Shown: one piece after another, positions 43,082 through 51,897 of the stretch
Position numbering within the stretch: position 1 is the stretch's first letter
Layout: every line of letters starts with the position of its first letter
Source: Actimicrobium sp047621665
GTDB lineage: Bacteria; Pseudomonadota; Gammaproteobacteria; Burkholderiales; Burkholderiaceae_D
DNA: 64,000 nucleotides
Reading direction: 5' to 3'
NCBI GenBank assembly: GCA_047621665.1
Contig: JBLHMB010000001.1
Coordinates: 62,001-126,000 of the forward strand
Program-made: the position numbers and the translations under genes
The notes under the pieces: generated by a model
The model's database searches: none
The model's input: only the letters and a program-made list of their open reading frames with translations
Told to the model about the DNA's origin: nothing

Positions 43082-44266
43082 ATGCACAATCATAAAAAAA
43101 CCGGTCTGGTTCTGAGTGGCGGCGGTGCACGGGGGGCTTATCAAATCGGCGTACTTAAGGCTGTCTCGCTCATTCTGTGCGAGGCTGGCTGGGCCGCCGG
43201 GCGTAATCCCTACGACATCATTTGCGGCACCTCTGCCGGTGCCATCAATGCGACGGCGCTGGCTTGTCATGCAGATGATTTTGGTGAAGGTCTGCAGCTG
43301 GTACTCAAGATATGGGAGAACTTTTCAGCCGAGCAGGTGTACCGCGCTGATTCTCTTGGTGTCCTGCGTTCAGGTGCGCGCTGGTTGTCGCTGCTGTCGT
43401 TCGGCTGGTTGTTGCGCCGGTGGCATGCCAATCCACCTAATGCACTGCTCGACAACACCCCGCTGGTGACATTACTTAACCGTATGCTGAATTTCCCGCG
43501 TCTCGATGCGGCACTAATGGACGGCAAGCTGCATGCGCTGGCCGTGACTGCGTCGTCTTACACCGGGGGGCAGCACATTACTTTTTATCAGAGCGAGGCT
43601 GATATCGCGCCTTGGGTCCGGACCCAACGCGTCTCGATGCGAGCGCAGATCGGGGTCGAGCATTTGCTGGCATCGTCGGCGATTCCGTTGATGTTTCCTG
43701 CCACACCGTTGTATTGCGAGGGTCGCCGTCATTACTGTGGCGATGGCTCCATGCGACAGTTGGCGCCGATTTCGCCCGCCATCCACCTGGGCGCGGACCG
43801 GGTTTTCGTGATCGGCGCCGGTCGGCTGCATGAGCCGGCGCATGACAGTGAGGTCACCGCGCGTTATCCCAGCCTGGCGCAAATTGCCGGACATGCGATG
43901 TCGAGTATTTTCCTTGACAGTCTGGCTGTCGATATTGAGCGCATGAACCGCATCAACCTGACGTTGTCGGTGCTGACGGACGCACAGCGCAGCCAGACTC
44001 AATTGCGCCCGGTAGAAATGCTGATCATCGCGCCATCGCAGCGACTCGACGAAATTGCCAGCCGGCATACGAATAGCTTGCCCAAGCCAATACGGATGAT
44101 GCTCGCCGGAATCGGGGCGACCGAGGTACACGGGGCGGCATTGGCATCGTATCTATTGTTCGAGTCGAGTTATACGAGCGAGCTCATTGCGCTGGGTGAG
44201 CGTGATGCGCTGGCCCGACGTGCTGACGTGCTGGCTTTTTTTGGTGTGGCTGCAGTGACACCTTAG
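43082..44266 (+). CDS. Patatin-like phospholipase
   Basis: 394 residues. Oxyanion loop LVLSGGGARGAYQIGVL at residues 9-25, nucleophile motif GTSAG near 50, and catalytic Asp in CGDGSMRQLAPISPA near 222 (DGS rather than the commoner DGG/A). A lipid acyl hydrolase; no signal peptide, so cytoplasmic or exported by another route. Starts 9 bp after ggt and may be co-transcribed. Overlaps the convergent Pro/Tyr-rich gene by 4 bp. Confidence 0.92.
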   Translation: MHNHKKTGLVLSGGGARGAYQIGVLKAVSLILCEAGWAAGRNPYDIICGTSAGAINATALACHADDFGEGLQLVLKIWENFSAEQVYRADSLGVLRSGARWLSLLSFGWLLRRWHANPPNALLDNTPLVTLLNRMLNFPRLDAALMDGKLHALAVTASSYTGGQHITFYQSEADIAPWVRTQRVSMRAQIGVEHLLASSAIPLMFPATPLYCEGRRHYCGDGSMRQLAPISPAIHLGADRVFVIGAGRLHEPAHDSEVTARYPSLAQIAGHAMSSIFLDSLAVDIERMNRINLTLSVLTDAQRSQTQLRPVEMLIIAPSQRLDEIASRHTNSLPKPIRMMLAGIGATEVHGAALASYLLFESSYTSELIALGERDALARRADVLAFFGVAAVTP

Positions 44267-44607
44267 TCGTCGTCGCGGTCGTGATGCCGGTGGTGGTGCC
44301 GGCGCCAACGATATTCACGGTACTCCGGGGCAGGGTAGGGGCTGTAGATTGTCCGATAAGCTGGAACAATGACCGGTCTCGGTATGACATAGACCGGTGC
44401 CGGCTGTTCGTAGATCGGTTGGGGAGTGTAATAAATTGGTGGTGGCTGGACATAAACCGGGACGGGAGCGTAAGCATACGGTACGCCTATGCTGATGGCC
44501 CAGTTGCTGTTGGAGCGGTCATGTGCGCTTGCAACCGCACTTACGCTCAGCAGGACAACGGCGATGCCGAGTCCGGTCAGTAGCCGGCTAACAGAATTGT
44601 TCATCAA
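44263..44607 (-). CDS. Secreted Pro/Tyr-rich small protein with His/Asp-rich tail
   Basis: 114 residues, not assigned to a family. Clear Sec signal (LLTGLGIAVVLLSVSAVASA). The mature part begins NWAISIGVPYAYAPVPVYVQ and continues with PxP/Y motifs spaced every few residues, then ends in a basic His/Arg stretch and DDD. Similar short Pro/Tyr-rich exported proteins are frequent in Burkholderiales. The His/Asp tail could bind metal, but that is conjecture. Confidence 0.78.
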   Translation of the reverse strand: MMNNSVSRLLTGLGIAVVLLSVSAVASAHDRSNSNWAISIGVPYAYAPVPVYVQPPPIYYTPQPIYEQPAPVYVIPRPVIVPAYRTIYSPYPAPEYREYRWRRHHHRHHDRDDD

Positions 44608-44863
44608 AATTCTCCTTCAGAGTTGATCGCTTAATTAAACTTCAGCGGCGCCGGAGCTGTCTTGACGTTTTTTGAAACAAACTGTTTTATTACCGGATCT
44701 CCGCTGGAAATGCACCGTGCGTGGATGTTTTCTTCACGCTGTGTTGGTGGTCCCCGTTCAGCAAGTGGTGATTCGGGTTGATTCAAGCAACACAACACGT
44801 TACCCTACCGGATTGCGCGCATATTTCTTTGCGCGACGCCCTACCAACCTCAAGGAAAGTGCC

Positions 44864-45241
44864 GTGTCCTTCAAGACGCCAAGACAAATGCTGCTCGGTT
44901 GCGTCGTGGTGCTCCTTGCGTCGGGTGTCATGGCCCGGCAAATGCCGGAGCATGAGAGCATCGCCGCAAGTGCGCTGCCACCTCAAGCCCGAACGACACT
45001 GGTGCTGATCAAGCGCGGCGGACCATTTCCCTACACAAAAGACGGTTCTGTCTTTGGCAACTATGAACAACAACTGCCCCGGGAAAAACGCGGGTATTAC
45101 CATGAATACACAGTACCAACACCCGGTGTGCGCTCGCGCGGGGCACGCCGGATCATCGTCGGTGGTCAGCCACCGCAAGGTGCTCACTACTTTTACACTG
45201 CCGACCACTACACGTCGTTTCGACGGATCAAGGAAGAGTAG
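44864..45241 (+). CDS. Secreted guanyl-specific ribonuclease (barnase / RNase Sa family)
   Basis: 125 residues from GTG 44864 (AAGGAA upstream). Sec signal (MLLGCVVVLLASGVMA), then a compact RNase N1/T1 fold: LPPQARTTLVLIKRGGPFPY, DGSVFGNYEQQLP, and the catalytic residues Glu in YYHEYTVPTPG, Arg in RGARRIIVGG and His in YYTADHYTSF can all be matched. It is immediately followed by a barstar-type gene, 41 bp downstream, the normal toxin and inhibitor arrangement. Confidence 0.93.
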   Translation: MSFKTPRQMLLGCVVVLLASGVMARQMPEHESIAASALPPQARTTLVLIKRGGPFPYTKDGSVFGNYEQQLPREKRGYYHEYTVPTPGVRSRGARRIIVGGQPPQGAHYFYTADHYTSFRRIKEE

Positions 45242-45282
45242 TAACTACGCACCACACAATGATTACTCGAATTGAGGGAGAA

Positions 45283-45681
45283 ATGAGTTTGCTTAAAACC
45301 GTGCCGCCAAATGCGGTGCAGTCCATCCGTGCGTTCCGGGTGGTCGAATTACAGGCGGAAGCTGCGCGCCTTGGACAGCATTTTCTTTATGCCTACTGTG
45401 CCGATGCGCTCACCAAGCAACAAGTGCTGATATGTATCGCCGAGTCTTTTTATTTTCCACGCCATTTCGGGAAGAATTTTGATGCCTTGGCGGACTGCGT
45501 AACAGATCTGACATACAAGGCAGGTCCACAACCTGGCTTTCTCGTCGTTCTTGAGCAATTACCCAACACACCCAAATTTGATAAGGAAGCACGGGAAACC
45601 CTGCTGGATGTATTTCGTGATGCAGCCGATTTCTGGGCGGAGAAAAAAGTGTCTTTCCGTGTTTTTTACTCGTTTCAGTAG
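45283..45681 (+). CDS. Barstar-family ribonuclease inhibitor
   Basis: 132 residues from ATG 45283 (GGGAG just upstream; ATG 45259 is an alternative). Cytoplasmic, no signal. Barstar motifs: CADALTKQQVLICIAESFYFP, then HFGKNFDALADCVTDL, corresponding to the barnase-binding helix and loop with key Asp residues (ALADCVTD). It is expected to inactivate the upstream RNase before export. Confidence 0.94.
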   Translation: MSLLKTVPPNAVQSIRAFRVVELQAEAARLGQHFLYAYCADALTKQQVLICIAESFYFPRHFGKNFDALADCVTDLTYKAGPQPGFLVVLEQLPNTPKFDKEARETLLDVFRDAADFWAEKKVSFRVFYSFQ

Positions 45682-45775
45682 CTTTTGTAGTCCATCCCGG
45701 CCAACCATAGTCCCACTTCCAGATTGGCTCCTTCAGCAGCCTTGAATGCCGGGTCCTTACGGTACAATGCGCGCC

Positions 45776-46399
45776 ATGAGAAATATCGTGATCCTGATTT
45801 CCGGTCGTGGCAGCAACATGCAGGCCATTGTTAATGCCGCGCAGCAGGAACAATGGCCATGCCGAATTGCGGCAATCATCAGCAGTCGTGATGATGCGGA
45901 TGGGTTGGCTTATGCGGCAAGTTTGCAGATTCCGGTGGTCGTCATTCCAAGCAAGGACTACGCGTCGCGCGACAGTTTCGATGCGGCGCTGCTAGCGGAG
46001 ATTGATCTCCATGCACCGGATCTGGTGGTGTTAGCCGGTTTCATGCGCATCCTCACGCCCTGGTTTGTCGATCATTACCAAGGACGGATGATTAATATCC
46101 ATCCGTCCTTGTTGCCCAGTTTCCCCGGACTGGCAACCCATCGTCAGGCACTGACGGCGGGGGTGAAAGTGCATGGCGCGACAGTCCACTTCGTTACCGC
46201 CGACCTCGATCATGGTCCGATCATTGCGCAGGCCGTAGTCGTTGTGCAGCAAGATGATACCGAGCAGTCGCTGTCCGAACGCGTGCTGCAACAAGAACAC
46301 CTGCTTTACCCGCAAGTCGTACGCTGGTTTGTCGATGGACGCCTGAGTCTGTGCGATGGCCGGGTTCTGCTTGCAACCGAATTAACTGGCACTACCTAA
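45776..46399 (+). CDS. purN: Phosphoribosylglycinamide formyltransferase 1
   Basis: 207 residues from ATG 45776. Transfers formyl from 10-formyl-THF to GAR in purine synthesis. Motifs: LISGRGSNMQAI, catalytic MINIHPSLLPSFPGLATHRQAL (Asn and His near 105) and VTADLDHGPIIAQ (Asp near 140). A TACAAT -10 (45763-45768) lies only 7 bp before the start, so the mRNA may be nearly leaderless; ATGs at 45764 and 45767 are out of consideration as they lie in or at the promoter. Confidence 0.96.
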   Translation: MRNIVILISGRGSNMQAIVNAAQQEQWPCRIAAIISSRDDADGLAYAASLQIPVVVIPSKDYASRDSFDAALLAEIDLHAPDLVVLAGFMRILTPWFVDHYQGRMINIHPSLLPSFPGLATHRQALTAGVKVHGATVHFVTADLDHGPIIAQAVVVVQQDDTEQSLSERVLQQEHLLYPQVVRWFVDGRLSLCDGRVLLATELTGTT

Positions 46400-46416
46400 T
46401 TTTTGAGAGAAATACC

Positions 46417-47679
46417 ATGAGATTGCCTCCCGCAATTGTTACCAGTACCGAAGAAATTCTGCGCGATATCTTGCGCTTCACGGGCCCCGCCGATGGCACG
46501 CTATCGCGTTTTTTTCGCGAACATCCCAAGCTTGGTTCGCGAGAGCGCGGCGCCATTGCCGAAGGTATCTACGGCGTTTTGCGTAACAAATCGGTCTACA
46601 CCAGTTTTTCCGAATCGGGCAATGGCCCGACCATGCGACGCATGACCTTGCTAGGCCTGGCCGGTGCCGTTGGCGCCGACTCGCTGGGCGGATTGAGCGA
46701 AGAAGAGACCGCCTGGCTAGAGCACACGATGCAAATCGACCGGACGCTGTTGCCTGCCGTGATGCGTTCTAACTTGCCGCAATGGCTATTCGAAAAACTC
46801 GTTGCGCGTGAAGGTGAAGAGGGTGCGCTGGCGTTGGCGGCGGCACTCAACGAACCGGCGCCGCTGGACTTGCGCGTCAACGTGATCAAGGCGTCTCGCG
46901 AAGAAGTCATGGCAGCGCTTGCCGAGGCACCGATCCTGGCCGAAGTCACGCCGTTTTCGCCGGTAGGGCTGCGCGTACTGAAAAAACCGGCATTGCAGAA
47001 TTTGCCGCTATTCCGGGATGGCCTGATCGAAGTACAGGACGAAGGCAGTCAGTTGCTGGCGCAAATCGTCGGTGCCAAGCGCGGTGAAATGGTGGTTGAC
47101 TTTTGCGCCGGAGCCGGTGGAAAAACGCTCGCTCTGGGCGCCGCGATGCGCAATACCGGTCGCTTGTATGCGTTCGATATTTCTGAGAAACGGCTGGCCA
47201 AGCTCAAGCCGCGACTGGCACGCAGCGGCTTGTCCAATGTCCATCCAGTCCAGATTGCGCATGAAAACGATGCGAAGATCAAGCGACTTGCCGGCAAAAT
47301 TGATCGCGTCCTTGTGGATGCGCCTTGTAGCGGGCTTGGTACGCTACGCCGTAACCCGGATGTCAAATGGCGCCAGACATTGGTCGGCGTGGCCGAACTC
47401 AATGTCAAGCAAACGTCTATCCTCGCGGGTGCCGCGCGCATGGTCAAGACCGGTGGGCGACTGGTGTACGCGACCTGCAGTTTGCTTGACGAAGAAAACG
47501 AAGATATCGTTACGGCATTTTTGGCTGCGCATGCCGATTTCGTATTGGTACCCATGAAAAATGTGCTGGCTGAGCAGCGTGTGGAACTTGAAATGCAGGA
47601 TTATCTGAAGCTGACCCCCAGTCAGCACCAGACCGACGGCTTCTTTGCTGCCGTATTTGAGCGTGTAAAAATAGTCTGA
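46417..47679 (+). CDS. RsmB/NOP2-family rRNA (cytosine-C5) methyltransferase
   Basis: 420 residues from ATG 46417, with weak GAGAGA upstream. An N-terminal NusB-like / RsmB region contains FREHPKLGSRERGAIAEGIYGVLRN. The SAM-binding domain has VVDFCAGAGGKTLALGA (motif I), VDAPCSGLGTLRRNPDVKW with the release cysteine (motif IV), and VYATCSLLDEENE with the catalytic nucleophile cysteine (motif VI). Probably methylates 16S rRNA; whether it corresponds to E. coli RsmB position C967 is not decidable here. Confidence 0.92.
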   Translation: MRLPPAIVTSTEEILRDILRFTGPADGTLSRFFREHPKLGSRERGAIAEGIYGVLRNKSVYTSFSESGNGPTMRRMTLLGLAGAVGADSLGGLSEEETAWLEHTMQIDRTLLPAVMRSNLPQWLFEKLVAREGEEGALALAAALNEPAPLDLRVNVIKASREEVMAALAEAPILAEVTPFSPVGLRVLKKPALQNLPLFRDGLIEVQDEGSQLLAQIVGAKRGEMVVDFCAGAGGKTLALGAAMRNTGRLYAFDISEKRLAKLKPRLARSGLSNVHPVQIAHENDAKIKRLAGKIDRVLVDAPCSGLGTLRRNPDVKWRQTLVGVAELNVKQTSILAGAARMVKTGGRLVYATCSLLDEENEDIVTAFLAAHADFVLVPMKNVLAEQRVELEMQDYLKLTPSQHQTDGFFAAVFERVKIV

Positions 47680-47689
47680 GCGGAGGCGC

Positions 47690-49063
47690 GTGAGCGCAAT
47701 GCAAATGCCATTTAATTTTGTTTCCGGCTTGTTGTCTGATTTTTGGTCCGATCTGCAAGAGCCGGGCGTGCTCTGGCAAATGGGCGCCATTGCGGGTTGC
47801 TTGTTGTTAGGGTGGTCGCTAGCGCGTCTGATCCGTACTGCTTTTGTGCGTCGGTCCCAGGACGAAGGCATCCTGCGGATCGGTCTGGAAAGTTTTTCGC
47901 GCGTGCTGGCACCAACGATTAGCCTTTGTCTGGTTCTGGTGGCCCGTCCTATTCTGGCTCAAACTCACCATATCAATTTATTGCGTGTCGCCATTCCGCT
48001 GCTGGCGTCGTTCGTTCTGGTAAGACTGAGTTTTTATGTTTTACGCCGCGCTTTTTCTCACGGCCGACAGGTCAGCGCCAGCGTCGTGGCGATTGAGAAG
48101 ATGGTAGCGGCCTGCGTCTGGATCGGCTTTGCGCTCTACATCACCGGATTGTGGCCCGACCTGATTGATCTGCTCGAAAAAACCGTGTTGCCATTGGGTC
48201 GCTACAAAGTATCGTTATTGACGATCCTGCAGGCAGTCGTTTCTGTCATGGGGACGTTAATGGTTGCATTGTGGGCTGGTGCCGCCCTTGAGCAGCGTTT
48301 GATGCGACTCGACTCGGTACACTCCTCGATCCGGGCGGTGATGGCGCGTATGGCGCGCGCTGTTCTGATCCTGATCGCCGTGTTAGTCAGTCTTTCTCTG
48401 GTCGGAATCGATTTAACAGTATTGTCGGTTTTCGGTGGCGCACTTGGTGTTGGAATTGGATTAGGTTTGCAAAAGATTGTCGGGAGTTACTTATCCGGCT
48501 TTGTTATCTTGCTTGAACGTAGTATGGCAATTGGCGATATGGTCACGGTCGACAAGTATTACGGACAGGTTACCCGGATCAATACGCGTTACACGGTATT
48601 GCGCGGACTGGATGGTGTTGAGTCGGTGATTCCAAACGAGTTGTTTGTGTCCGGACCGATGCAAAATTTTTCATTATCGGATCGATTGTTGCGTTTGAGT
48701 ACTAAGGTGACTGTCGCTTATGACACCGATATCGAGGAATTATTGCCGCAGCTGGAAGCGGCTGCGGCGACCATCCCCCGGGTCTCGAAAGAGTCGCCGC
48801 CGAGCGCGGTGCTGCGATTCTTCGGCGCCGATGGATTGGAGGTTGAGCTCGGGTTCATGATCGTTGATCCCGAAAATGGGACCTTCGGCGTCATATCTGA
48901 AGTCAACCTAGCGGTCTGGCGGGTGCTTAAATCCAATAACATCCAAATCCCGTATAACCAACGAGAAATTCGCATCCTCAATGCGCAGATGCCGATGCCG
49001 ACGGTCGGGGTGCCTCCGGTCACGACTGAAGTCGACAAGCCATCTTTGGGCAGCACTGAGTAA
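47690..49063 (+). CDS. MscS-family mechanosensitive ion channel
   Basis: 457 residues. GTG 47690 follows GGAGG closely; ATG 47699 or 47705 could be the true start. Several transmembrane helices in the first 270 residues, then the MscS pore helix and beta domain: VFGGALGVGIGLGLQKIVGS, LLERSMAIGDMVTVDKYYGQV, TVLRGLDGVESVIPNELF. The C-terminal alpha/beta cage ends in a Pro/Thr tail. Protects against hypo-osmotic shock. It starts 11 bp after the methyltransferase gene. Confidence 0.93.
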   Translation: MSAMQMPFNFVSGLLSDFWSDLQEPGVLWQMGAIAGCLLLGWSLARLIRTAFVRRSQDEGILRIGLESFSRVLAPTISLCLVLVARPILAQTHHINLLRVAIPLLASFVLVRLSFYVLRRAFSHGRQVSASVVAIEKMVAACVWIGFALYITGLWPDLIDLLEKTVLPLGRYKVSLLTILQAVVSVMGTLMVALWAGAALEQRLMRLDSVHSSIRAVMARMARAVLILIAVLVSLSLVGIDLTVLSVFGGALGVGIGLGLQKIVGSYLSGFVILLERSMAIGDMVTVDKYYGQVTRINTRYTVLRGLDGVESVIPNELFVSGPMQNFSLSDRLLRLSTKVTVAYDTDIEELLPQLEAAAATIPRVSKESPPSAVLRFFGADGLEVELGFMIVDPENGTFGVISEVNLAVWRVLKSNNIQIPYNQREIRILNAQMPMPTVGVPPVTTEVDKPSLGSTE

Positions 49064-49155
49064 AGCGGGTACAATTCAATCCCAAATTACGATAAGCAGA
49101 TACGCCGTTACGGCGCAATCTGCGAAAAATTTTTTAACCGTGGAGTAGTGCTATT

Positions 49156-50358
49156 TTGAACACTGTCTTTAACGCAGTTCTTGACTTTCTGTCCAATGGC
49201 CTGACTGGCGCAAGCGTCTGGCAAGTCGTTATTTATTCGTTGATCGTTACGCACATTACGATTGCTGGCGTGACAATTTACCTTCATCGGCATCAGGCTC
49301 ATCGTGCGCTGGAGTTGCATGCGATTCCGAGCCATTTTTTCCGCTTCTGGCTGTGGTTGACGACAGGCATGGTCACTAAAGAATGGGCGGCAGTTCACCG
49401 CAAGCATCACGCCAAATGCGAAACAGTCGATGATCCGCACAGCCCGGTTACGCGTGGTATCAATGCTGTCTTGCTAACCGGTTCTGAAATGTATCGTACC
49501 GAGTCCAAGAACATGGAAACCATCGATAAATATGGTCACGGTACGCCGGACGACTGGATTGAAAAAAATCTCTACACGCGTTTTAGCTGGCAGGGCGTTG
49601 GTCTAATGCTAATTGTCAACGTGATGTTGTTCGGCGTCCTTGGTTTGACGGTATGGGCCGTTCAGATGATCTGGATTCCAATTACTGCAGCCGGCATCAT
49701 TAATGGTATCGGCCATTATTGGGGTTATCGCAACTACGACTCCACAGATGCATCCCGCAACATTTTTCCTATCGGTATCTTGATTGGCGGCGAAGAATTG
49801 CATAACAACCATCACACCTTTGGCACCTCTGCGAAGCTGTCATCGAAGTGGTACGAATTCGATATTGGCTGGATGTACATTCGCATGATGGAAATCGTCG
49901 GGCTCGCAAAGGTCAAGAAAATTGCACCTCAGCCGAAGTTCGATCGGCTTAAGCTCGTCGCTGATTTCGATACACTGCAATCAGTGATCTCTAACCGCTA
50001 TGACGTGATGTCAAAATATGCTAAGTCGTTACGGTCGACCTGGCATGCTGAGCAGGGGCAATTACGTGGTGAAGCGAAGCTGGGATCGGGTTTCCTGAAG
50101 TCGGCGAAACGATTGTTGCATCGTGAGCCGGCAAAGCTGGAGGCACCTCAGCAGCAACAGTTGAAAGAGTTGTTCTCGCACAGTAAGCCACTGCAGACAA
50201 TGCATGAGATGCGTTCTGAGTTGAGCGCCATCTGGGAGCGCTCGCACAGCAGTCGCGATCAATTGCTGCTGCAGTTGCAGGACTGGTGCGCGCGTGCTGA
50301 AGCATCTGGCATCAGAGCATTGCAGGAATTCTCGTTCCGCCTGCGCAGTTACGCCTGA
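49156..50358 (+). CDS. Fatty acid desaturase with ISL3-transposase-like C-terminal tail
   Basis: 400 residues from TTG 49156 (GGAG ten bases upstream; no nearby ATG in frame). Membrane desaturase with the three histidine boxes: HRHQAHR at 44-50, HRKHH at 81-85 and EELHNNHH near 217, the delta-9 acyl-CoA/phospholipid type. Membrane helices lie around 22-44, 60-75 and 155-190. After the desaturase core (about residue 265) a 130-residue alpha-helical tail follows. Its last part (KLEAPQQQQLKELFSHSKPL, ELSAIWER, DWCARAEASGIRALQEFS) closely recalls the C-terminal end of ISL3 transposases. A TACAAT box is at 49070-49075. Confidence 0.92.
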   Translation: MNTVFNAVLDFLSNGLTGASVWQVVIYSLIVTHITIAGVTIYLHRHQAHRALELHAIPSHFFRFWLWLTTGMVTKEWAAVHRKHHAKCETVDDPHSPVTRGINAVLLTGSEMYRTESKNMETIDKYGHGTPDDWIEKNLYTRFSWQGVGLMLIVNVMLFGVLGLTVWAVQMIWIPITAAGIINGIGHYWGYRNYDSTDASRNIFPIGILIGGEELHNNHHTFGTSAKLSSKWYEFDIGWMYIRMMEIVGLAKVKKIAPQPKFDRLKLVADFDTLQSVISNRYDVMSKYAKSLRSTWHAEQGQLRGEAKLGSGFLKSAKRLLHREPAKLEAPQQQQLKELFSHSKPLQTMHEMRSELSAIWERSHSSRDQLLLQLQDWCARAEASGIRALQEFSFRLRSYA

Positions 50359-50393
50359 TTCCGGATTCGGCGGGGTGGTCCTCGGCGGAAAAC

Positions 50394-50425
50394 AAAAAAC
50401 GGTCCTTTGCAAGGGCCGTTTTTTT
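50394..50425 (+). terminator. Rho-independent terminator of the desaturase gene
   Basis: Stem CGGTCCTT / AAGGGCCG (one G-U pair, 3-nt loop) at 50400-50418, followed by seven T. Confidence 0.88.
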
Positions 50426-50461
50426 GGTGTCTACTTACTGACGGGTGCAGTACCGGCAGGC

Positions 50462-50494
50462 AAAAAAAAGCCGCTCGCAAATACGAACGGCTTT
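50462..50494 (-). terminator. Rho-independent terminator of rpmBG
   Basis: On the minus strand an 11-bp stem AAAGCCGTTCG / CGAGCGGCTTT (one G-U) with a 6-nt loop, followed by five more T, 28 bp past the rpmG stop. Confidence 0.9.
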
Positions 50495-50522
50495 GTTGCT
50501 CATCGAGCTGGACTACGATCAA

Positions 50523-50690
50523 TTACTTGATCTTCGTCTCTTTGTATTCAACGTGCTTGCGTACTTTCGGATCGAATTTCATGATAGACATTTTTTCCGG
50601 AGTCGTACGCTTGTTCTTTGTAGTCGTGTAGAAGTGACCCGTACCTGCGGTCGATTCCAGCTTGATTTTGTCGCGGCCAGATTTAGCCAT
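50523..50690 (-). CDS. rpmG: 50S ribosomal protein L33
   Basis: 55 residues translated directly from the minus strand: it begins MAKSGRDKIKLESTAGTGHF and ends KHVEYKETKIK, the standard L33 length. Middle FYTTTKNKRTTPEKMSIMKF is the L33 core; it lacks zinc cysteines, so it is the zinc-independent form. Follows rpmB by 22 bp and precedes a terminator. Confidence 0.97.
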   Translation of the reverse strand: MAKSGRDKIKLESTAGTGHFYTTTKNKRTTPEKMSIMKFDPKVRKHVEYKETKIK

Positions 50691-50712
50691 GATGGTTCCT
50701 TTATTCTGCTAG

Positions 50713-50949
50713 TTAGACTTTTTCGCCGCGAGCGCGCATGTCTACCAGAACGGCATCAATGCCGAGCTTGTCGATGGTACGCAGACCAGCGTTGGACAGC
50801 CGCAGGGAAACCCAACGGTTCTCGGACTCAACGAAAATGCGACGACGTTGCAGGTTAGGCAAAAATCGGCGTTTCGTTTTGTTATTTGCATGGGAAACAT
50901 TATTACCGACCATCGGCTTTTTCCCGGTGACTTGGCAAACTCGTGCCAT
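50713..50949 (-). CDS. rpmB: 50S ribosomal protein L28
   Basis: 78 residues, full length. Starts MARVCQVTGKKPMVGNNVSH, with the typical NNKTKRRFLPNLQ and RVS-like WVSLRLSNAGLRTIDK blocks. Co-transcribed with rpmG from a strong promoter 41-69 bp upstream of the start. GGAG Shine-Dalgarno is visible in TTAAGGAGTGAG. Confidence 0.98.
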   Translation of the reverse strand: MARVCQVTGKKPMVGNNVSHANNKTKRRFLPNLQRRRIFVESENRWVSLRLSNAGLRTIDKLGIDAVLVDMRARGEKV

Positions 50950-50989
50950 ATCTCACTCCTTAATAGTTTCCGAAATTGGAAAAAAAGTT

Positions 50990-51018
50990 AGTATAACCAA
51001 ATAAATGAGGTTATTCAA
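50990..51018 (-). promoter_or_regulatory. rpmBG promoter (sigma-70)
   Basis: On the minus strand TTGAAT (51018-51013), exact 17-nt spacer, TATACT (50995-50990). An AT-rich leader and Shine-Dalgarno follow before the rpmB start. Confidence 0.8.
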
Positions 51019-51099
51019 CGACTTGCGAAAAACAATTGTGTCTTATGTTTTTTATAGAGTTAACAATGTGGTGACTGTGGCAAAACCTTACGGCGTTTC

Positions 51100-51774
51100 T
51101 CACACTGCTCCGTGTTCGGCGAAGGAATAGACCTCGTTCCCGGCGACGATGAGGTGATCGAGTACTTTGACGTCGATCATGGCAAGCGCGCTCTTGAGTG
51201 TTCGAGTGATGGCATGATCGGATTGGCTGGGCATCGGTATTCCGGAAGGGTGGTTGTGCGCCAGTATGAGCGCAGCGGCATTGTGGCGCAGCGTCGCCTT
51301 GATGACTTCGCGTGGATAGACGCTGGCGTGAGTCAGTGTGCCCCGGAATAATTCTTCGGTGGCAATAAGTCGATTGCCGACATCAACGAACAGCACGGTG
51401 AATGATTCATAGCTTTTATGGGTGAGCAATAATTGCAAATATTGTTTCACCAGCTGAGGGGAGGACATCGTCATACCTGTTTGTAATTGTTCCGCCAGTG
51501 CACGCTTTGCCAGTTCCATGACTGCCTGCAATTGTGCAAATTTGGCTGGTCCCAAACCATGGAGTGCCGAAAATTGATTGACGCTGGCCTGGAAAAGTCC
51601 GTTGAGTGAGCCGAAGTGGGCAACCATGTCACGCGCGAGATCAACCGCACTTTTACCTGTGACCCCAATACGAAGGAAGACGGCAAGCAATTCGGCGTCT
51701 GACAGCACCGCTGCACCATGAGCAATGAGTCGTTCGCGCGGACGCTGATGTTCGGGCCAATCGGAAATTGCCAT
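51100..51774 (-). CDS. radC: RadC family JAB/MPN-domain protein
   Basis: 224 residues from ATG 51774; a TTG at 51807 would add 11 residues, and neither has a clear Shine-Dalgarno. Helix-hairpin-helix in the N-terminal half (LHGLGPAKFAQLQAVMELAKR). The JAMM metal motif HNHPSG with SQSDHAIT (His-x-His ... Asp) is near residue 167. Despite its name the family is not a proven DNA repair enzyme. Adjacent to rpmBG, as in many proteobacteria (the radC-rpmB-rpmG order). Confidence 0.94.
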   Translation of the reverse strand: MAISDWPEHQRPRERLIAHGAAVLSDAELLAVFLRIGVTGKSAVDLARDMVAHFGSLNGLFQASVNQFSALHGLGPAKFAQLQAVMELAKRALAEQLQTGMTMSSPQLVKQYLQLLLTHKSYESFTVLFVDVGNRLIATEELFRGTLTHASVYPREVIKATLRHNAAALILAHNHPSGIPMPSQSDHAITRTLKSALAMIDVKVLDHLIVAGNEVYSFAEHGAV

Positions 51775-51897
51775 AGAGGACGATGCGATGTGTGCAGGAC
51801 GAAGCAAATAACATTACGCGATCATTTGATGGGTGCGGCAGAGTCTGGTGTCATCGTGGCTTAAAATAGGGCCTCATTTGTCATTCAGGAATATTTG

